From: Rhizomicrobium palustre
GTDB taxonomy: Bacteria > Pseudomonadota > Alphaproteobacteria > Micropepsales > Micropepsaceae
NCBI RefSeq assembly: GCF_011761565.1
Contig: NZ_JAASRM010000001.1
Coordinates: forward strand, 2,294,139 to 2,358,138
Reading direction: 5' to 3'
DNA: 64,000 nucleotides
This document shows positions 9,516-21,068 of this stretch, piece by piece; positions within the stretch are counted from its first letter, which is position 1; every line of letters begins with the position of its first letter. The translations under genes were made by a program, and so were the position numbers. The notes under the pieces are model-generated. The model searched no databases. It saw only the letters and a list, made by a program, of their open reading frames with translations, and had not been told where the DNA came from.

Positions 9516-10514
9516 ATGCGACATGCGCCATGGCCTGCGGCAGTGGGCGTATCGGGCGGCAGCGATTCGGTTGCCTTGATGTACCTCTTGGCGGGCTGGG
9601 CTTCAGATCACGGCCTGCCTGCGCCCCTGGTTGTCTGTGTTGATCATGGCCTGCGTCCAGAGGCAAAAGCAGAAGCCAAGCGCGTTATGGCGTGGGCGCG
9701 CGCGGCAGGGCTGAAGGGGCAAGTCCTGGCGCATGAGGGCTCGGCGCCTTCGCGCGATATCGAAGCCGCCGCGCGGGCTATTCGCTATGGCCTGATCGGT
9801 GCCTTTGCCCGGAAAAAGAAGCTCGCGGCCGTTTATGTCGCCCATACCGAAGACGATCAGGCCGAAACTTTCCTGCTGCGGTTGGCGCGCGGCAGCGGCG
9901 TTGATGGTCTCTCGGGCATGCGCCCGCTGGCCCCGTTTCCTGATCCTGCTTATTCCGATCTGGTGGTCGCCCGGCCGTTACTGAACGTATCGCGCCAAAC
10001 TTTGCGTGCGTACCTTCAAGGGCTCGAACAGGATTTCATCGATGACCCGATGAATGCGGACCCGCGCTTTACGCGTGTGCAGCTACGTCAGGCGATGCCG
10101 GAACTGTCCAAACTGGGTCTGACGCCGGCACGTTTGGCCCTGACCTGCGGGCATTTGGCGCGTGCGCGTGGGGCGCTTGAACTTGCCGCAGAGGCGGTAA
10201 TGGCGCGGGCCAGCCATCCTTTGGGTTCAGCAATGCTTCTCGATTCTGAGGCTTTGGGTTGTGCCCCTCCGGAACTTGCGTTGCGAACCCTGGCTTCAGT
10301 GTTGATGGCGGTGTCAGGAAATCCCTACCGGCCCCGCTTTGAACGGCTTGCCGCGCTCTATTCTGCTATTTCCCGTGGGGATATCGCGGGCGGACGCACC
10401 CTTCATGGTTGCCGTATCGGCCCCGCACCCAAGCGATTCCAACACTTTGGCGCCGCGACCCTGGTGGTGGAGCCCGAAAAAGACCGTTCCAGCAGGAACC
10501 CAACCAAACCTTAA
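9516..10514 (+). CDS. tilS: tRNA(Ile)-lysidine synthetase TilS
   Basis: Converts cytidine 34 of tRNA-Ile(CAU) to lysidine, an essential decoding step. The PP-loop signature VSGGSDSVALMYL lies near the N-terminus; VDHGLRPEAKAEA and YVAHTEDDQAETFLLRLARGSG are the family motifs. The start is uncertain: ATG 9516 is the only ATG ahead of the PP-loop and has a poor ribosome binding site. The open frame continues upstream into cpoB (TTG codons at 9390 and 9354), so translation may be coupled to cpoB. The C-terminus is short for the family. Confidence 0.9.
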   Translation: MRHAPWPAAVGVSGGSDSVALMYLLAGWASDHGLPAPLVVCVDHGLRPEAKAEAKRVMAWARAAGLKGQVLAHEGSAPSRDIEAAARAIRYGLIGAFARKKKLAAVYVAHTEDDQAETFLLRLARGSGVDGLSGMRPLAPFPDPAYSDLVVARPLLNVSRQTLRAYLQGLEQDFIDDPMNADPRFTRVQLRQAMPELSKLGLTPARLALTCGHLARARGALELAAEAVMARASHPLGSAMLLDSEALGCAPPELALRTLASVLMAVSGNPYRPRFERLAALYSAISRGDIAGGRTLHGCRIGPAPKRFQHFGAATLVVEPEKDRSSRNPTKP

Positions 10515-10657
10515 CGGGCAGCTCAGCATAATCGGCGTTCAGAGATAGACGTACTCCGCGAAAATCCTTAACCTTTCCTGGCTGGCAAAGGCGGAAATTC
10601 GCCCTATCTATACGATAGAGTTTTTTGCCGCTGACTGGGCCCGGAGAAAGGATCGCC

Positions 10658-12577
<1,920 letters not shown>

Positions 12578-12603
12578 GTTCGGCTCACCCCGCACAGACA
12601 AGA

Positions 12604-12632
12604 AAGGCTCGGGTCATCCCGGGCCTTTTTTT
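12604..12632 (+). terminator. Rho-independent terminator after ftsH
   Basis: Ten-pair stem (AAGGCTCGGG / CCCGGGCCTT, one G-T pair) with a TCAT loop and a run of seven T. It lies 27 bases after the ftsH stop. Confidence 0.88.
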
Positions 12633-12689
12633 GTGATGCCGTCGAAGGCGGCGATTTCACTTCATCGCTTCCACGCTTACCCTGATGCC

Positions 12690-13733
12690 ATGCACAATGA
12701 ATCCGGATCTTCGGCCCCACCAAGACCATCCCTCGCGGTGGGGCTGATCGTTTTTGTGCTCGTCTTCGTGGCGAGTGCTGTTGCGTTGTGTTTTGAAGCA
12801 GAGCTTCCGTACCTCTATGGCCGGGCTGCTGCGGTTGTCTTTGTCATAACCGCCGGTCCCCTTTTGGTGTTGGCGCATGAGGGCGGCCATTATGCCGTTG
12901 CCCGGCTTATCGGGTGGCGGGTCGCCCTCTTTACCTGGGGCGGCTACACCATCCGCTTGAGGCCTTGGCGCATTCGCCATGGTGCGCCGCCTTTCTCCGA
13001 CGCCTGGGGCGCCGTTGTGGCTGTGCCAACCCAGGAAAGCCGCTGGGGTTACATCGCCGTCTTTGCCGGCGGTCCCGCCGCTAATCTGGCGATCGCACTC
13101 CTAAGCGCTGTGACAGCATCGGCGCTTGAAACGGAAGCGGCTGCATTTTTCTGGCTCTTGGCCGCGCTGTCACTTCTGGCGGGCGTGACCAATCTTTTTC
13201 CATGGCGCAAAGGTTCTGATGGGGCGCAGATCGTCTCGATTCTCGGCGAGCGTGATTTGACCGCGCGTACATTGATGGCGCGGCTGGCGGAGCAGATGAT
13301 CGGTGAAGTTCGTCCACGCGATTGGCCGCCAAGTTTGATGCAATCGGCCATGCGGTTGACGCTCTGGACCCCATATTCCGTCCTGCTGCTGCTCCTTTAC
13401 GTTTGGCACATGGACCGCGGCGAGGTGGATGCCGCGCGCAGGATTTGGCTGCGGACTGGCGACGACTCTGAGGTTATTTGCGAACGGGCCTTCTTTTCGG
13501 CTTTTGTTGACGGCGACGCGCAAGGCGCCGATGGCCTTCTTACGCGTGCAGGTGCAGATCCCTCCTGTCTTCGCTTTTGGCGGGCCAAAGCCGCAATCGC
13601 CGTTCAGCAAAATGACTTTCCGCTTGCGCGAGAGGCCATTCGGATGGCGCGGATTATCGCCGGGCGAGATCCTTATGCTACGGTCTGGGATCGTGAAGTA
13701 CTTGATCAATTGGAGCTGCGCTGTACGGCATGA
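12690..13733 (+). CDS. Putative M50-like membrane metalloprotease with C-terminal helical domain
   Basis: About 347 residues. The zinc motif HEGGH sits at about 63-67 in a membrane segment (PLLVLAHEGGHYAVARLIG); further hydrophobic segments follow (YIAVFAGGPAANLAIALLS, FFWLLAALSLLAGVTNLFP), and NLFPWRKGSDGAQI resembles the second site-2-protease motif with its Asp ligand. The last 130 residues are soluble and helical, perhaps TPR-like. ATG 12690 is preferred over 12633 because the earlier part is the ftsH terminator region. The stop overlaps the folP start as ATGA. Substrate unknown. Confidence 0.65.
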   Translation: MHNESGSSAPPRPSLAVGLIVFVLVFVASAVALCFEAELPYLYGRAAAVVFVITAGPLLVLAHEGGHYAVARLIGWRVALFTWGGYTIRLRPWRIRHGAPPFSDAWGAVVAVPTQESRWGYIAVFAGGPAANLAIALLSAVTASALETEAAAFFWLLAALSLLAGVTNLFPWRKGSDGAQIVSILGERDLTARTLMARLAEQMIGEVRPRDWPPSLMQSAMRLTLWTPYSVLLLLLYVWHMDRGEVDAARRIWLRTGDDSEVICERAFFSAFVDGDAQGADGLLTRAGADPSCLRFWRAKAAIAVQQNDFPLAREAIRMARIIAGRDPYATVWDREVLDQLELRCTA

Positions 13734-14539
13734 GCCCCCACATCTTAGGCATCGTGAACATCACGGCGGATTCATTTTCCGATGGCGGTAAATACCTCGC
13801 TGCCGAGGCCGCAATTGCGTATGCCAAGAAGCTCGTGGGCGATGGCGCGGCGATGCTCGATTTGGGTGCGGCGGCCTCCAACCCAAAGGCAGAGAGCATC
13901 TCGCCCGAGGTGGAAATCGCTCGCCTCGCGCCGGTGATCGCGGCACTCCATGCGGCGGGACTGCCGGTCTCTATCGATACCTTCTCGCCAAAGGTGCAGT
14001 GCTGGGCGTTGGATCAGGGCGTGGCGGCGCTGAACGATATCCATGGCTTTGCCCATCCCGAGATTTACCCGCGCCTGGCCGATAGCACGGCCAAGCTGAT
14101 CGTCATGCATGCGGTGCAGGCTGAGGGACGGGCGACGATCGAGGACATTCCGCCAGAGGAGATTTTCGGCCGGGTTGCGGCGTTCTTCGACGCCCGGCTG
14201 AACGCCCTCCTGAAAGCGGGGGTGGCGCGTTCGCGGCTTATTCTCGATCCGGGCATGGGCATGTTCCTGTCCCGTCGTGCGGAGGCCTCCTACGAGATGC
14301 TGGCGCGGATTCCCGAGCTGAAACGGCAGTTTGGCCTGCCGGTGCTGATTGGTGTGTCGCGGAAATCCTTCCTGCGCCAGGGCCGGCCGGCAGGGGAGGC
14401 TGGGCCAGCCACCCTCACCGCTGAAATTTTTGCAAGTTCTCTGGGAGCGGACTATATCCGCACCCATGATGTCGCGGCGCTGGCCGATGGCTTGGCCGTC
14501 TGGTCCGCCGCAACAGCCCGTAACATAACGTCAATTTAA
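13730..14539 (+). CDS. folP: Dihydropteroate synthase
   Basis: Condenses 6-hydroxymethyl-dihydropterin pyrophosphate with p-aminobenzoate in folate synthesis; the sulfonamide target. The 269 residues show the pterin-binding signatures GIVNITADSFSDGGKY (loop 1) and GAAMLDLGAAASNPKAE (loop 2), with LILDPGMGMF and VLIGVSRKSFL later. Loop 2 reads LGAAASNP where most enzymes have IGGESTRP, so the loop is divergent and the family paralogue question stays open. ATGA overlap with the protease gene upstream. Confidence 0.87.
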   Translation: MSPHILGIVNITADSFSDGGKYLAAEAAIAYAKKLVGDGAAMLDLGAAASNPKAESISPEVEIARLAPVIAALHAAGLPVSIDTFSPKVQCWALDQGVAALNDIHGFAHPEIYPRLADSTAKLIVMHAVQAEGRATIEDIPPEEIFGRVAAFFDARLNALLKAGVARSRLILDPGMGMFLSRRAEASYEMLARIPELKRQFGLPVLIGVSRKSFLRQGRPAGEAGPATLTAEIFASSLGADYIRTHDVAALADGLAVWSAATARNITSI

Positions 14540-14587
14540 ACGCGTCACGCTATTGCTACGGTTCGGCGCCGCTCGAGGGAAGTGCTG

Positions 14588-15931
14588 ATGTCTCGCAAGT
14601 TTTTCGGTACCGATGGAATTCGTGGTCAGGCCAACACTCATCCCATGACCCCCGAGGTCGCGATGAAGGTGGGTATGGCGGCGGGGCGCATCTTTACCCG
14701 CGGTGACCATCGCAACCGCGTTGTGATCGGCAAGGATACCCGCCTCTCCGGTTATATGGTCGAGAACGCGCTGGTCGCAGGCTTCACCTCAGTCGGCATG
14801 GATGTGTTCCAGTTCGGCCCCCTGCCAACGCCTGCCGTTGCCATGCTGACGCGTTCCTTGCGCGCCGATCTGGGCGTGATGATCTCGGCCTCGCATAACG
14901 TCTACACCGATAACGGCATCAAGCTGTTCGGGCCCGATGGGCGAAAGCTCTCCGATGAGACTGAGCTTAAGATCGAAAGCCTGATGATGAACGGGCTCGA
15001 GAACGGTCTTGCGCCCTCGCCCAAGATTGGCCGCGCAAAACGTATCGATGACGCGCTCGCCCGCTATATCGAACTCGTCAAAGCGACCTTCCCGCGCAAA
15101 CTGCGCCTCGATGGCTTAAGGGTTGTGATCGATTGTGCCAATGGCGCTGCCTATAAAGCAGCCCCCGCCGTGCTCTGGGAACTGGGCGCCGAGATCATTC
15201 CGGTCGGTGTTGAGCCCAATGGCGTCAATATCAACCTCGAATGCGGCTCCACCGCGCCTAGCGCCATGTGTGAGAAGGTGCGCGAGGTTCGGGCTGATCT
15301 TGGCATTGCGCTCGATGGCGATGCGGACCGTGTGGTGCTCGCCGATGAACGCGGCCAGATCATCGATGGTGATCAGGTCCTGGCATTGATTGCGCAAAGC
15401 TGGTCCAAGGCAGGTAAGCTGCGTGGTAGCGGCGTGGTCGGCACGGTGATGTCGAATGCCGGGCTGGAGCGCTGCCTCAAATCCATGAACCTCACTTTGG
15501 CGCGCGCTTCTGTCGGCGACCGCTATGTCATCGAAGAGATGGGCAAGGGCGGTTTCAATGTCGGTGGCGAGCAGTCAGGTCATATCGTGCTCGATGATTT
15601 CTGTACCACGGGCGATGGCCTCATCGCGGGCCTGCAAGTCTTGGCGGCCATGGTCAATGAGAAGAAGGCGGCTTCCGAAGCCTGCCATCTTTTTGAACCG
15701 CTGCCGCAGATCCTGAAGAATGTCCGCTTCAAGCAGGGCGCGCCGCTGGAGAGCGATCTCGTCAAGAAGGCCATCGAGGCTGGTAAGAAGAAGCTCGAAG
15801 GCACGGGCCGCGTGCTGGTGCGCAAATCGGGCACCGAGCCGCTCATCCGCATCATGGCGGAAGGCGACAACGAAACCCTTGTGCAAGCGGTGGTGAACGA
15901 TATCGCTGCCGCTGTCGTGGACGCTTCGTGA
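14588..15931 (+). CDS. glmM: Phosphoglucosamine mutase GlmM
   Basis: Interconverts glucosamine-6-phosphate and glucosamine-1-phosphate for UDP-GlcNAc synthesis. The 447 residues carry [11 protein letters not shown] at the start, the phosphoserine loop [17 protein letters not shown], the metal loop [12 protein letters not shown], the sugar loop GGEQSGH and the phosphate-binding [15 protein letters not shown] 14588 follows GAGGGA by seven bases; the in-frame GTG at 14582 is less likely. The stop overlaps the thiD GTG. Confidence 0.97.
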   Translation: MSRKFFGTDGIRGQANTHPMTPEVAMKVGMAAGRIFTRGDHRNRVVIGKDTRLSGYMVENALVAGFTSVGMDVFQFGPLPTPAVAMLTRSLRADLGVMISASHNVYTDNGIKLFGPDGRKLSDETELKIESLMMNGLENGLAPSPKIGRAKRIDDALARYIELVKATFPRKLRLDGLRVVIDCANGAAYKAAPAVLWELGAEIIPVGVEPNGVNINLECGSTAPSAMCEKVREVRADLGIALDGDADRVVLADERGQIIDGDQVLALIAQSWSKAGKLRGSGVVGTVMSNAGLERCLKSMNLTLARASVGDRYVIEEMGKGGFNVGGEQSGHIVLDDFCTTGDGLIAGLQVLAAMVNEKKAASEACHLFEPLPQILKNVRFKQGAPLESDLVKKAIEAGKKKLEGTGRVLVRKSGTEPLIRIMAEGDNETLVQAVVNDIAAAVVDAS

Positions 15932-16755
15932 AGACGCCGCGGCTTCTCATCATCGCAGGTTCGGACAGCTCTGGCGGAGCTGGCATCCAGGCTGACATCA
16001 AGACGGCTTCGGCATTTGGTGTTTATGCCATGACCGCCATCACCGCGATCACGGCACAAAACACCAAAGGTGTTACCGCCGTTCAGGCAATGCCCCCCGA
16101 ACTCGTGCGCGAGCAGATCATTGCTTGCCTCAGCGATATCGGAGCCGATGCGATCAAGACCGGCATGCTCGCCAATGCTGCCATTGTAAAGGTGGTGGCG
16201 GAGACTTTGCGCGAATATGCGCCGCATATTCCCTTGGTAGTCGATCCCGTTATGGTCGCGACCAGCGGTGCGGCCCTTCTGGAAGCGGATGCGGAAAAGG
16301 CGGTGATAGATGAGCTCTTCCCGCTCGCCACCATCGTCACCCCCAACCTGCCAGAGACGGAGCGGCTGACGGGAATGACCCTTACCGACCGCAAGTCCAT
16401 CCGGGCCGCGGCCGATGCTCTACGTCATATGGGTGCCAAGGCGGCGCTGATCAAGGGCGGTCACGGCACCGAGGCAACGATCACAGATACGCTGGTCTGG
16501 GAGCATGGCGAAGACAGCTTCGGCTTCCCCAGGCTCGATACGCGGCACACGCATGGCACGGGCTGCACGTTGGCGAGCGCTATCGGCTGCGGCATTGCCA
16601 AAGGCTATCCGCTCGGTGTGGCGGTAGCCAAGGCGCGCGAATATGTGCAGGCCGCCATTGCCAGTGCGCCGGGCTTCGGCGAAGGCCACGGCCCGCTCAA
16701 TCACATGGTCAATTGGCAAGGCCGCCCGGTGGCGGGCTCCACGCTGAAGCCCTGA
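15928..16755 (+). CDS. thiD: Bifunctional hydroxymethylpyrimidine/phosphomethylpyrimidine kinase ThiD
   Basis: Phosphorylates HMP and HMP-P in thiamine pyrimidine synthesis. 275 residues from a GTG overlapping the glmM stop. Ribokinase-fold motifs: [21 protein letters not shown] at the N-terminus, [24 protein letters not shown], and the anion hole/catalytic segment [18 protein letters not shown]. Full family length. No other thiamine genes lie nearby. Confidence 0.95.
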   Translation: MKTPRLLIIAGSDSSGGAGIQADIKTASAFGVYAMTAITAITAQNTKGVTAVQAMPPELVREQIIACLSDIGADAIKTGMLANAAIVKVVAETLREYAPHIPLVVDPVMVATSGAALLEADAEKAVIDELFPLATIVTPNLPETERLTGMTLTDRKSIRAAADALRHMGAKAALIKGGHGTEATITDTLVWEHGEDSFGFPRLDTRHTHGTGCTLASAIGCGIAKGYPLGVAVAKAREYVQAAIASAPGFGEGHGPLNHMVNWQGRPVAGSTLKP

Positions 16756-16764
16756 ACTGGCTGA

Positions 16765-17154
16765 TCAGTCGTTCCAGGTGCCGGCGACGAGCTCTTGATC
16801 GTCCTGCGTATCGCGCTCGATCTTGAGGAACTCGTAATAGCCGCACTTGCCCGACGGATATGTCCGGCAGATGGTCATGCGGGCTTCGTAGATGCCGCAG
16901 CAACGCTTCGCTTGGTCGAAGAAACGGCAGATCTTGCCGTAATGCTCGTCGGACTTGCGGCGGATCTTGTAGGGCCCGTCCTTCTTATCTTCCGGGCGGC
17001 CTTTGGTAACGTATTTGGCGCGGGCATACTCGATGCTGACACCGAAATGCTTGGCCAGCCGGGCGAGATCTTTCTCGGTCACCGGAATGATGTGATACGA
17101 GCAGCAATAGCCCGGACATTTCGAGCAATCGTAGAGTTTGCGCTTCTTAGCCAT
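16765..17154 (-). CDS. YkgJ-like cysteine cluster protein
   Basis: About 129 residues with clustered cysteines: CSKCPGYCCSYH near the start, then ICRFFDQAKRCCGIYEARMTICRTYPSGKCGYYEF. This matches the putative zinc- or iron-chelating UPF0153/YkgJ family, whose biochemical role is unsettled. ATG at 17154 follows AGGG by five bases; two upstream ATGs (17166, 17199) are possible. It converges with thiD and lies downstream of purA. Confidence 0.82.
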   Translation of the reverse strand: MAKKRKLYDCSKCPGYCCSYHIIPVTEKDLARLAKHFGVSIEYARAKYVTKGRPEDKKDGPYKIRRKSDEHYGKICRFFDQAKRCCGIYEARMTICRTYPSGKCGYYEFLKIERDTQDDQELVAGTWND

Positions 17155-17277
17155 GAAACCCTGCATAACAGCGGGGCGCTTTTCGATCAATTCGCCCACC
17201 TGTCAGTTTTACTGAAGATGGGGCGTCAAAGCGCGCCATATCCCATAAAAAACGCGAAAATCCGAGCCTAAAGCCCC

Positions 17278-18564
17278 TTATCCCAGGAAGGGATCATGAA
17301 CGAGGATGGTGTCCTCGCGCTCAGGGCTGGTGGAGAGGAGCGCCACCGGCGCGTCAATCAGCTCTTCGATTCGGCGCACATATTTGATGGCATTGGCCGG
17401 AAGCTCCGCCCAGCTGCGCGCGCCTTTGGTCGATTCCGACCACCCCGGGATGGTCTCATAGACCGGCTCGATAGCAGCCTGTTCCACCGCATCGGCGGGC
17501 AGGTAATCGAGTGGCTTGCCGTGCAGGGTATAGCCGACGCAGACCTTGATCTCGTCAAAGCCGTCCAGCACGTCGAGCTTGGTCAGCGCGATGCCATCGA
17601 CGCCGCCGGTGACACAGGTCTGGCGCACCAGCACCGCATCGAACCAGCCGCAGCGGCGCTTGCGCCCCGTGACGGTACCGAATTCGGCGCCGCGGGTGCC
17701 AAGGCGCTCGCCAACATCATTCTTCTGCTCGGAGGGGAAGGGGCCTTCGCCCACACGAGTCGTATAGGCCTTCACAATGCCCAGCACATAGCCGATCTGA
17801 CGCGGGCCGATGCCCGAACCAGCAGCCGCCTGGCCCGCCACCGTGTTGGAGGAGGTCACGAAAGGATAGGTGCCATGATCGACATCGAGCAGCACCGCCT
17901 GGGCGCCTTCGAAGAGGATGCGCTTGGAGGCCTTGCGGGCGTCATCCAGCACCTTCCACACCGGGCCGATGAAGCCGAGCACTTTCGGCGCGATCTCGGT
18001 CAGCTGGGCGAGCACGGTGTCGGCTGAAATCTCTTCTGCGCCAACGCCGCGACGCAGGGCATTGTGGTGCGACAAAAGCCGGGCCACCTTGGCGGGCAGG
18101 GTGGAGAAATCCTTCAGGTCGACAGCGCGGATGGCGCGGCGGCCAACCTTATCTTCATAAGCCGGGCCGATGCCGCGCTTGGTGGTGCCGATGGCGTCGG
18201 CGCCCGCTTCACGCGCCGCGTCGAGTTCGCGATGCAGCGGCAGGATGAGGGCCGCGTTCTCGGCCACAATCAGATTATCCGGCGTGATCTCGACGCCCTG
18301 ACCTTTAAGCTTTTCGATTTCGGCGGTCAGCGCCCAAGGGTCCACCACCACGCCATTGCCAATCACGGCCTGTTTGCCCTTGCGGACCACGCCCGACGGC
18401 AGAAGGCTCAGCTTGTAGGTAACGCCATCGATGACCAGCGTGTGCCCGGCATTGTGGCCACCTTGGAAGCGCACCACCACATCGGCCCTGGCCGAGAGCC
18501 AGTCCACGATCTTGCCTTTGCCCTCGTCGCCCCACTGGGCGCCGATCACTGCCACATTCGCCAT
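17278..18564 (-). CDS. purA: Adenylosuccinate synthetase
   Basis: Joins IMP and aspartate with GTP in the first AMP-specific step. The 428 residues begin [23 protein letters not shown] (catalytic Asp and P-loop-like segment), then [48 protein letters not shown] and [13 protein letters not shown]. Full length and standard in every motif. Confidence 0.98.
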   Translation of the reverse strand: MANVAVIGAQWGDEGKGKIVDWLSARADVVVRFQGGHNAGHTLVIDGVTYKLSLLPSGVVRKGKQAVIGNGVVVDPWALTAEIEKLKGQGVEITPDNLIVAENAALILPLHRELDAAREAGADAIGTTKRGIGPAYEDKVGRRAIRAVDLKDFSTLPAKVARLLSHHNALRRGVGAEEISADTVLAQLTEIAPKVLGFIGPVWKVLDDARKASKRILFEGAQAVLLDVDHGTYPFVTSSNTVAGQAAAGSGIGPRQIGYVLGIVKAYTTRVGEGPFPSEQKNDVGERLGTRGAEFGTVTGRKRRCGWFDAVLVRQTCVTGGVDGIALTKLDVLDGFDEIKVCVGYTLHGKPLDYLPADAVEQAAIEPVYETIPGWSESTKGARSWAELPANAIKYVRRIEELIDAPVALLSTSPEREDTILVHDPFLG

Positions 18565-18569
18565 GACGT

Positions 18570-19048
18570 CTATCCTCGGCTTCGCGCGCCGGGACCCGCT
18601 GCGAGTCGACGGCGATGCTGGGGGTTATAGCCGCTGAGGGAGCCGCGCATAGGGGGATTTTTGCCCCGTTTTCGGGCTGGCTTAGCCTTTGCGCTTTTTT
18701 CGCCCGCTGGGCTGCCCGGAAGAGGCGTTCCCGGGCGGCGATCTCGGCCTTGGCGCGGGCCTGGGCTTTGCGGCAGCGGCGGAGGTAGTCGCGGATCATG
18801 GCCATCAGCGTGCCATTCACCGTGGCGGCATGGCGGTTACCCTTTGGCGCCCCGGGACGCCGGGGTGTGGCTTCGGCAATATAATTGTTCTCCCCAATAG
18901 AGGCATTTTGAGAGGGGGGAGGGGGTGGGTAGGTGTGCGCGGTCTTGGGTTTTGTTCCGGAAGCGCCCGGTTTAGCTCTGGGCGCGCGCGCCATCGCCGC
19001 TTGCAGCGGGGCGGGCAGGTCCGCGAAGGCCAAGGCGTCAGCGCTCAT
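18570..19048 (-). pseudogene. Decayed hypothetical reading frame between purA and the GH39 gene
   Basis: A minus-strand frame opens at ATG 19048 and carries a recognisable RRPGAPKGNRHAATVNG segment (a GAPKGNxxA motif seen in small phage- or repeat-associated proteins) followed by a basic helix (IRDYLRRCRKAQARAKAEIAA). In its own frame it runs on through purA to 18305, which is implausible. In the neighbouring frame a Lys/Arg-rich tail ends at a TAG (18570-18572) just before the purA ATG, so a single-base indel near 18700 would explain it. The rest of 18565-19320 holds no gene. Function unknown. Confidence 0.3.
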
Positions 19049-19069
19049 CCACACTATATAGGTGTGGAT
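19047..19069. promoter_or_regulatory. Near-perfect palindrome over the start of the decayed frame
   Basis: Eight-base arms ATCCACAC / GTGTGGAT flank TATATAG. Inserting one C in the left arm would make a perfect 24-bp palindrome. It covers the ATG at 19048, so it could be an operator or a repeat end. Confidence 0.4.
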
Positions 19070-19217
19070 TTCGGTTTTGCGAGGGCTGGGCTGTGGGGCT
19101 CTCAACTCGTTATGGCCGGGCTGCGACCCGGCCATCCATATCCAGGCTAAGCGCTCTCATTTCCTGTACGAGGTTTGACAGCATCTGGATGCCGATCCGG
19201 TGCCCATGACTTCTTTC

Positions 19218-19238
19218 ACCTCCCCCTTGCGGGGAGGT
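19218..19238. repeat. REP-like short palindrome
   Basis: Perfect inverted repeat ACCTCCCC / GGGGAGGT around CTTGC. It resembles short intergenic palindromes dispersed in alphaproteobacterial genomes; I see no second copy in this window. Confidence 0.35.
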
Positions 19239-19320
19239 AAAGCCCATCGGCCCCTCGCGCCGCTGTGATCTTCTAAAACACAGACAATTTGCTAGGCTGG
19301 TCCTCAGCGTGAGGTGGATG

Positions 19321-20964
19321 ATGCGTCTACAGAATATTCTGGCTGGTTTGGCCTTTGTCTGCGGCGCGAGTTTCGCGGCGGAGCCGGTGAAGGTCACGGT
19401 CGATTTCTCCAAACCGCAAGGCGCGTTTCAGCCGATCACCAATTGGTTCGGTTATGACGAATCCGGCTACACGCTGGCGCCGAACGGGCAGGCGCTGCTG
19501 AAAGAACTTTCCGAAGCCTATTCGGTGCCGGTTTATGTGCGGGCGCATCATCTCTTCACCTCGGGTGACGGCACGGCGGATTTGAAATGGAGCTCCACCA
19601 ACATTTTCACCCGCGATGCGGATGGCAAGCCCGTCTATAATTTCGCGATCATCGACAAGATCTTCGATGCCTGGCGCGAAGCGGGTGTGACGCCCATGGT
19701 GGAGCTTGGCTTCATGCCAGAGGCGCTGTCGCGCAAGCCTTCGCCCTATCGCATCCATTTCGGCGAGGCCGACATGCTGTCGAGCGGGGCGCAAGAGCCC
19801 CCGACGAACTACCAGGAATGGGGTGAGCTGGTGCGCGTGTTCACGGCGCATCTTGTTGAACGCTATGGTGCGGCGGAAGTGGGGCGCTGGTATTTCGAAG
19901 TCTGGAATGAGCCAGATATCCCATACTGGCATGGCACACGCGAAGAATACTTCAAGCTCTACGATTACGCGGTAGCGGGTGTGCGCGCGGCCTTGCCCGG
20001 CGCCAAGGTGGGCGGTCCCGCAACCACCAGCCCGCGCGGGCAAAAGGGCGCCGCGTATTTGAAGGCGTTTCTTGCCCATTGCGCCGAAGAAAAAAGCGCG
20101 GCGGATGGCAAGAGTGTGCCGCTCGACTTCATTTCCTTCCATGCCAAAGGTCAGCCGAAGCTGATGGCGGATGGAAACTATGTCCGCATGGGGCTGGATA
20201 AGGAATTAGCCGATGTGCGCGAGGGTTTCCGCATTGTTGCCGCGTCGCCCTTCGCAAAGCTGCCGATCATTTTGAGTGAGGCCGATCCTGAAGGCTGCGC
20301 CGCCTGCTCGGCGAAAGAAAACCCCGCCAATGCCTATCGTAACGGTCCGCTCTATGCCGCCTATACCGCGGCGTCCCATAAGGCGATGCTGGATCTGGCT
20401 GCGGAATATCAGGTGAATCTGATTTCGCTCCTAAGCTGGTCGTTTGAATTCGAAGGGCGCGGCTATTTCGAGGGTTTCCGCACGCTGGCCACCAACGGCA
20501 TCGACAAGCCGGTGCTGAATTTCTTCCGCATGGCCGGAAAGCTTCGTGGCCAGCGCGTGGCCGCCGAGAGCTCGGGCGCGATTTCTACGGACGATATTTT
20601 GAAAAATGGCGTGCGGGGCGCACCAACCGTGGATGTGCTCGCCACTCTGGATCAGGGGCACGCCGCGGTGCTGCTGTGGAATTATCACGACGATGACCGG
20701 CCGGGCGCGGCGGCAGAGGTTGCGCTCACGTTGAAAGGGCTGCCGAAGGGAGCCAAGCTTTTGCGAGAATACCGCATCGACGAGGGGCACTCTAATGCCT
20801 ATGCGGCGTGGCAAAAGATGGGTTCGCCTGATGCACCTACCACGGCGCAAATTGCGGAATTGAAGGCGGCGGGCGGGCTGCACATGGTGGGGCGCCGGGT
20901 GACGGCTGAGGGCAGGTACGCCTTGCCAAGGTCCGGGTTGCTGCTCTTGGTATTCGGCGACTAA
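19321..20964 (+). CDS. Secreted glycoside hydrolase family 39-like (beta-xylosidase type)
   Basis: About 547 residues with a signal peptide (ILAGLAFVCGASFAAEP). The TIM-barrel acid/base motif is YFEVWNEPD (Glu near 197), and the nucleophile candidate is LPIILSEADPEG (Glu near 320), the clan GH-A arrangement of GH39. A C-terminal beta domain follows (VLLWNYHDDDRP, DEGHSNAYAAW), typical of beta-xylosidase-like members. ATG 19321 is spaced six bases from GAGG; 19318 and a GTG at 19309 are alternatives. Substrate is inferred to be a xylose- or uronate-containing hemicellulose because a CE2-type esterase follows. Confidence 0.83.
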   Translation: MRLQNILAGLAFVCGASFAAEPVKVTVDFSKPQGAFQPITNWFGYDESGYTLAPNGQALLKELSEAYSVPVYVRAHHLFTSGDGTADLKWSSTNIFTRDADGKPVYNFAIIDKIFDAWREAGVTPMVELGFMPEALSRKPSPYRIHFGEADMLSSGAQEPPTNYQEWGELVRVFTAHLVERYGAAEVGRWYFEVWNEPDIPYWHGTREEYFKLYDYAVAGVRAALPGAKVGGPATTSPRGQKGAAYLKAFLAHCAEEKSAADGKSVPLDFISFHAKGQPKLMADGNYVRMGLDKELADVREGFRIVAASPFAKLPIILSEADPEGCAACSAKENPANAYRNGPLYAAYTAASHKAMLDLAAEYQVNLISLLSWSFEFEGRGYFEGFRTLATNGIDKPVLNFFRMAGKLRGQRVAAESSGAISTDDILKNGVRGAPTVDVLATLDQGHAAVLLWNYHDDDRPGAAAEVALTLKGLPKGAKLLREYRIDEGHSNAYAAWQKMGSPDAPTTAQIAELKAAGGLHMVGRRVTAEGRYALPRSGLLLLVFGD

Positions 20965-21068
20965 TCGCCGCCCAGGGTGATGTTCAGAAAACGCTGTCAA
21001 AAATCCCGTTTTCCTCCGTCCTCAATCCGGCTAGAAGCAGAGCATATAAATTGGGGCACGGGATCACC

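Noticed and set aside
10560..10625. Heat-shock (sigma-32) promoter for ftsH
   Set aside because: CCCTATCTAT resembles the -10 element, but no -35 at proper spacing could be identified.
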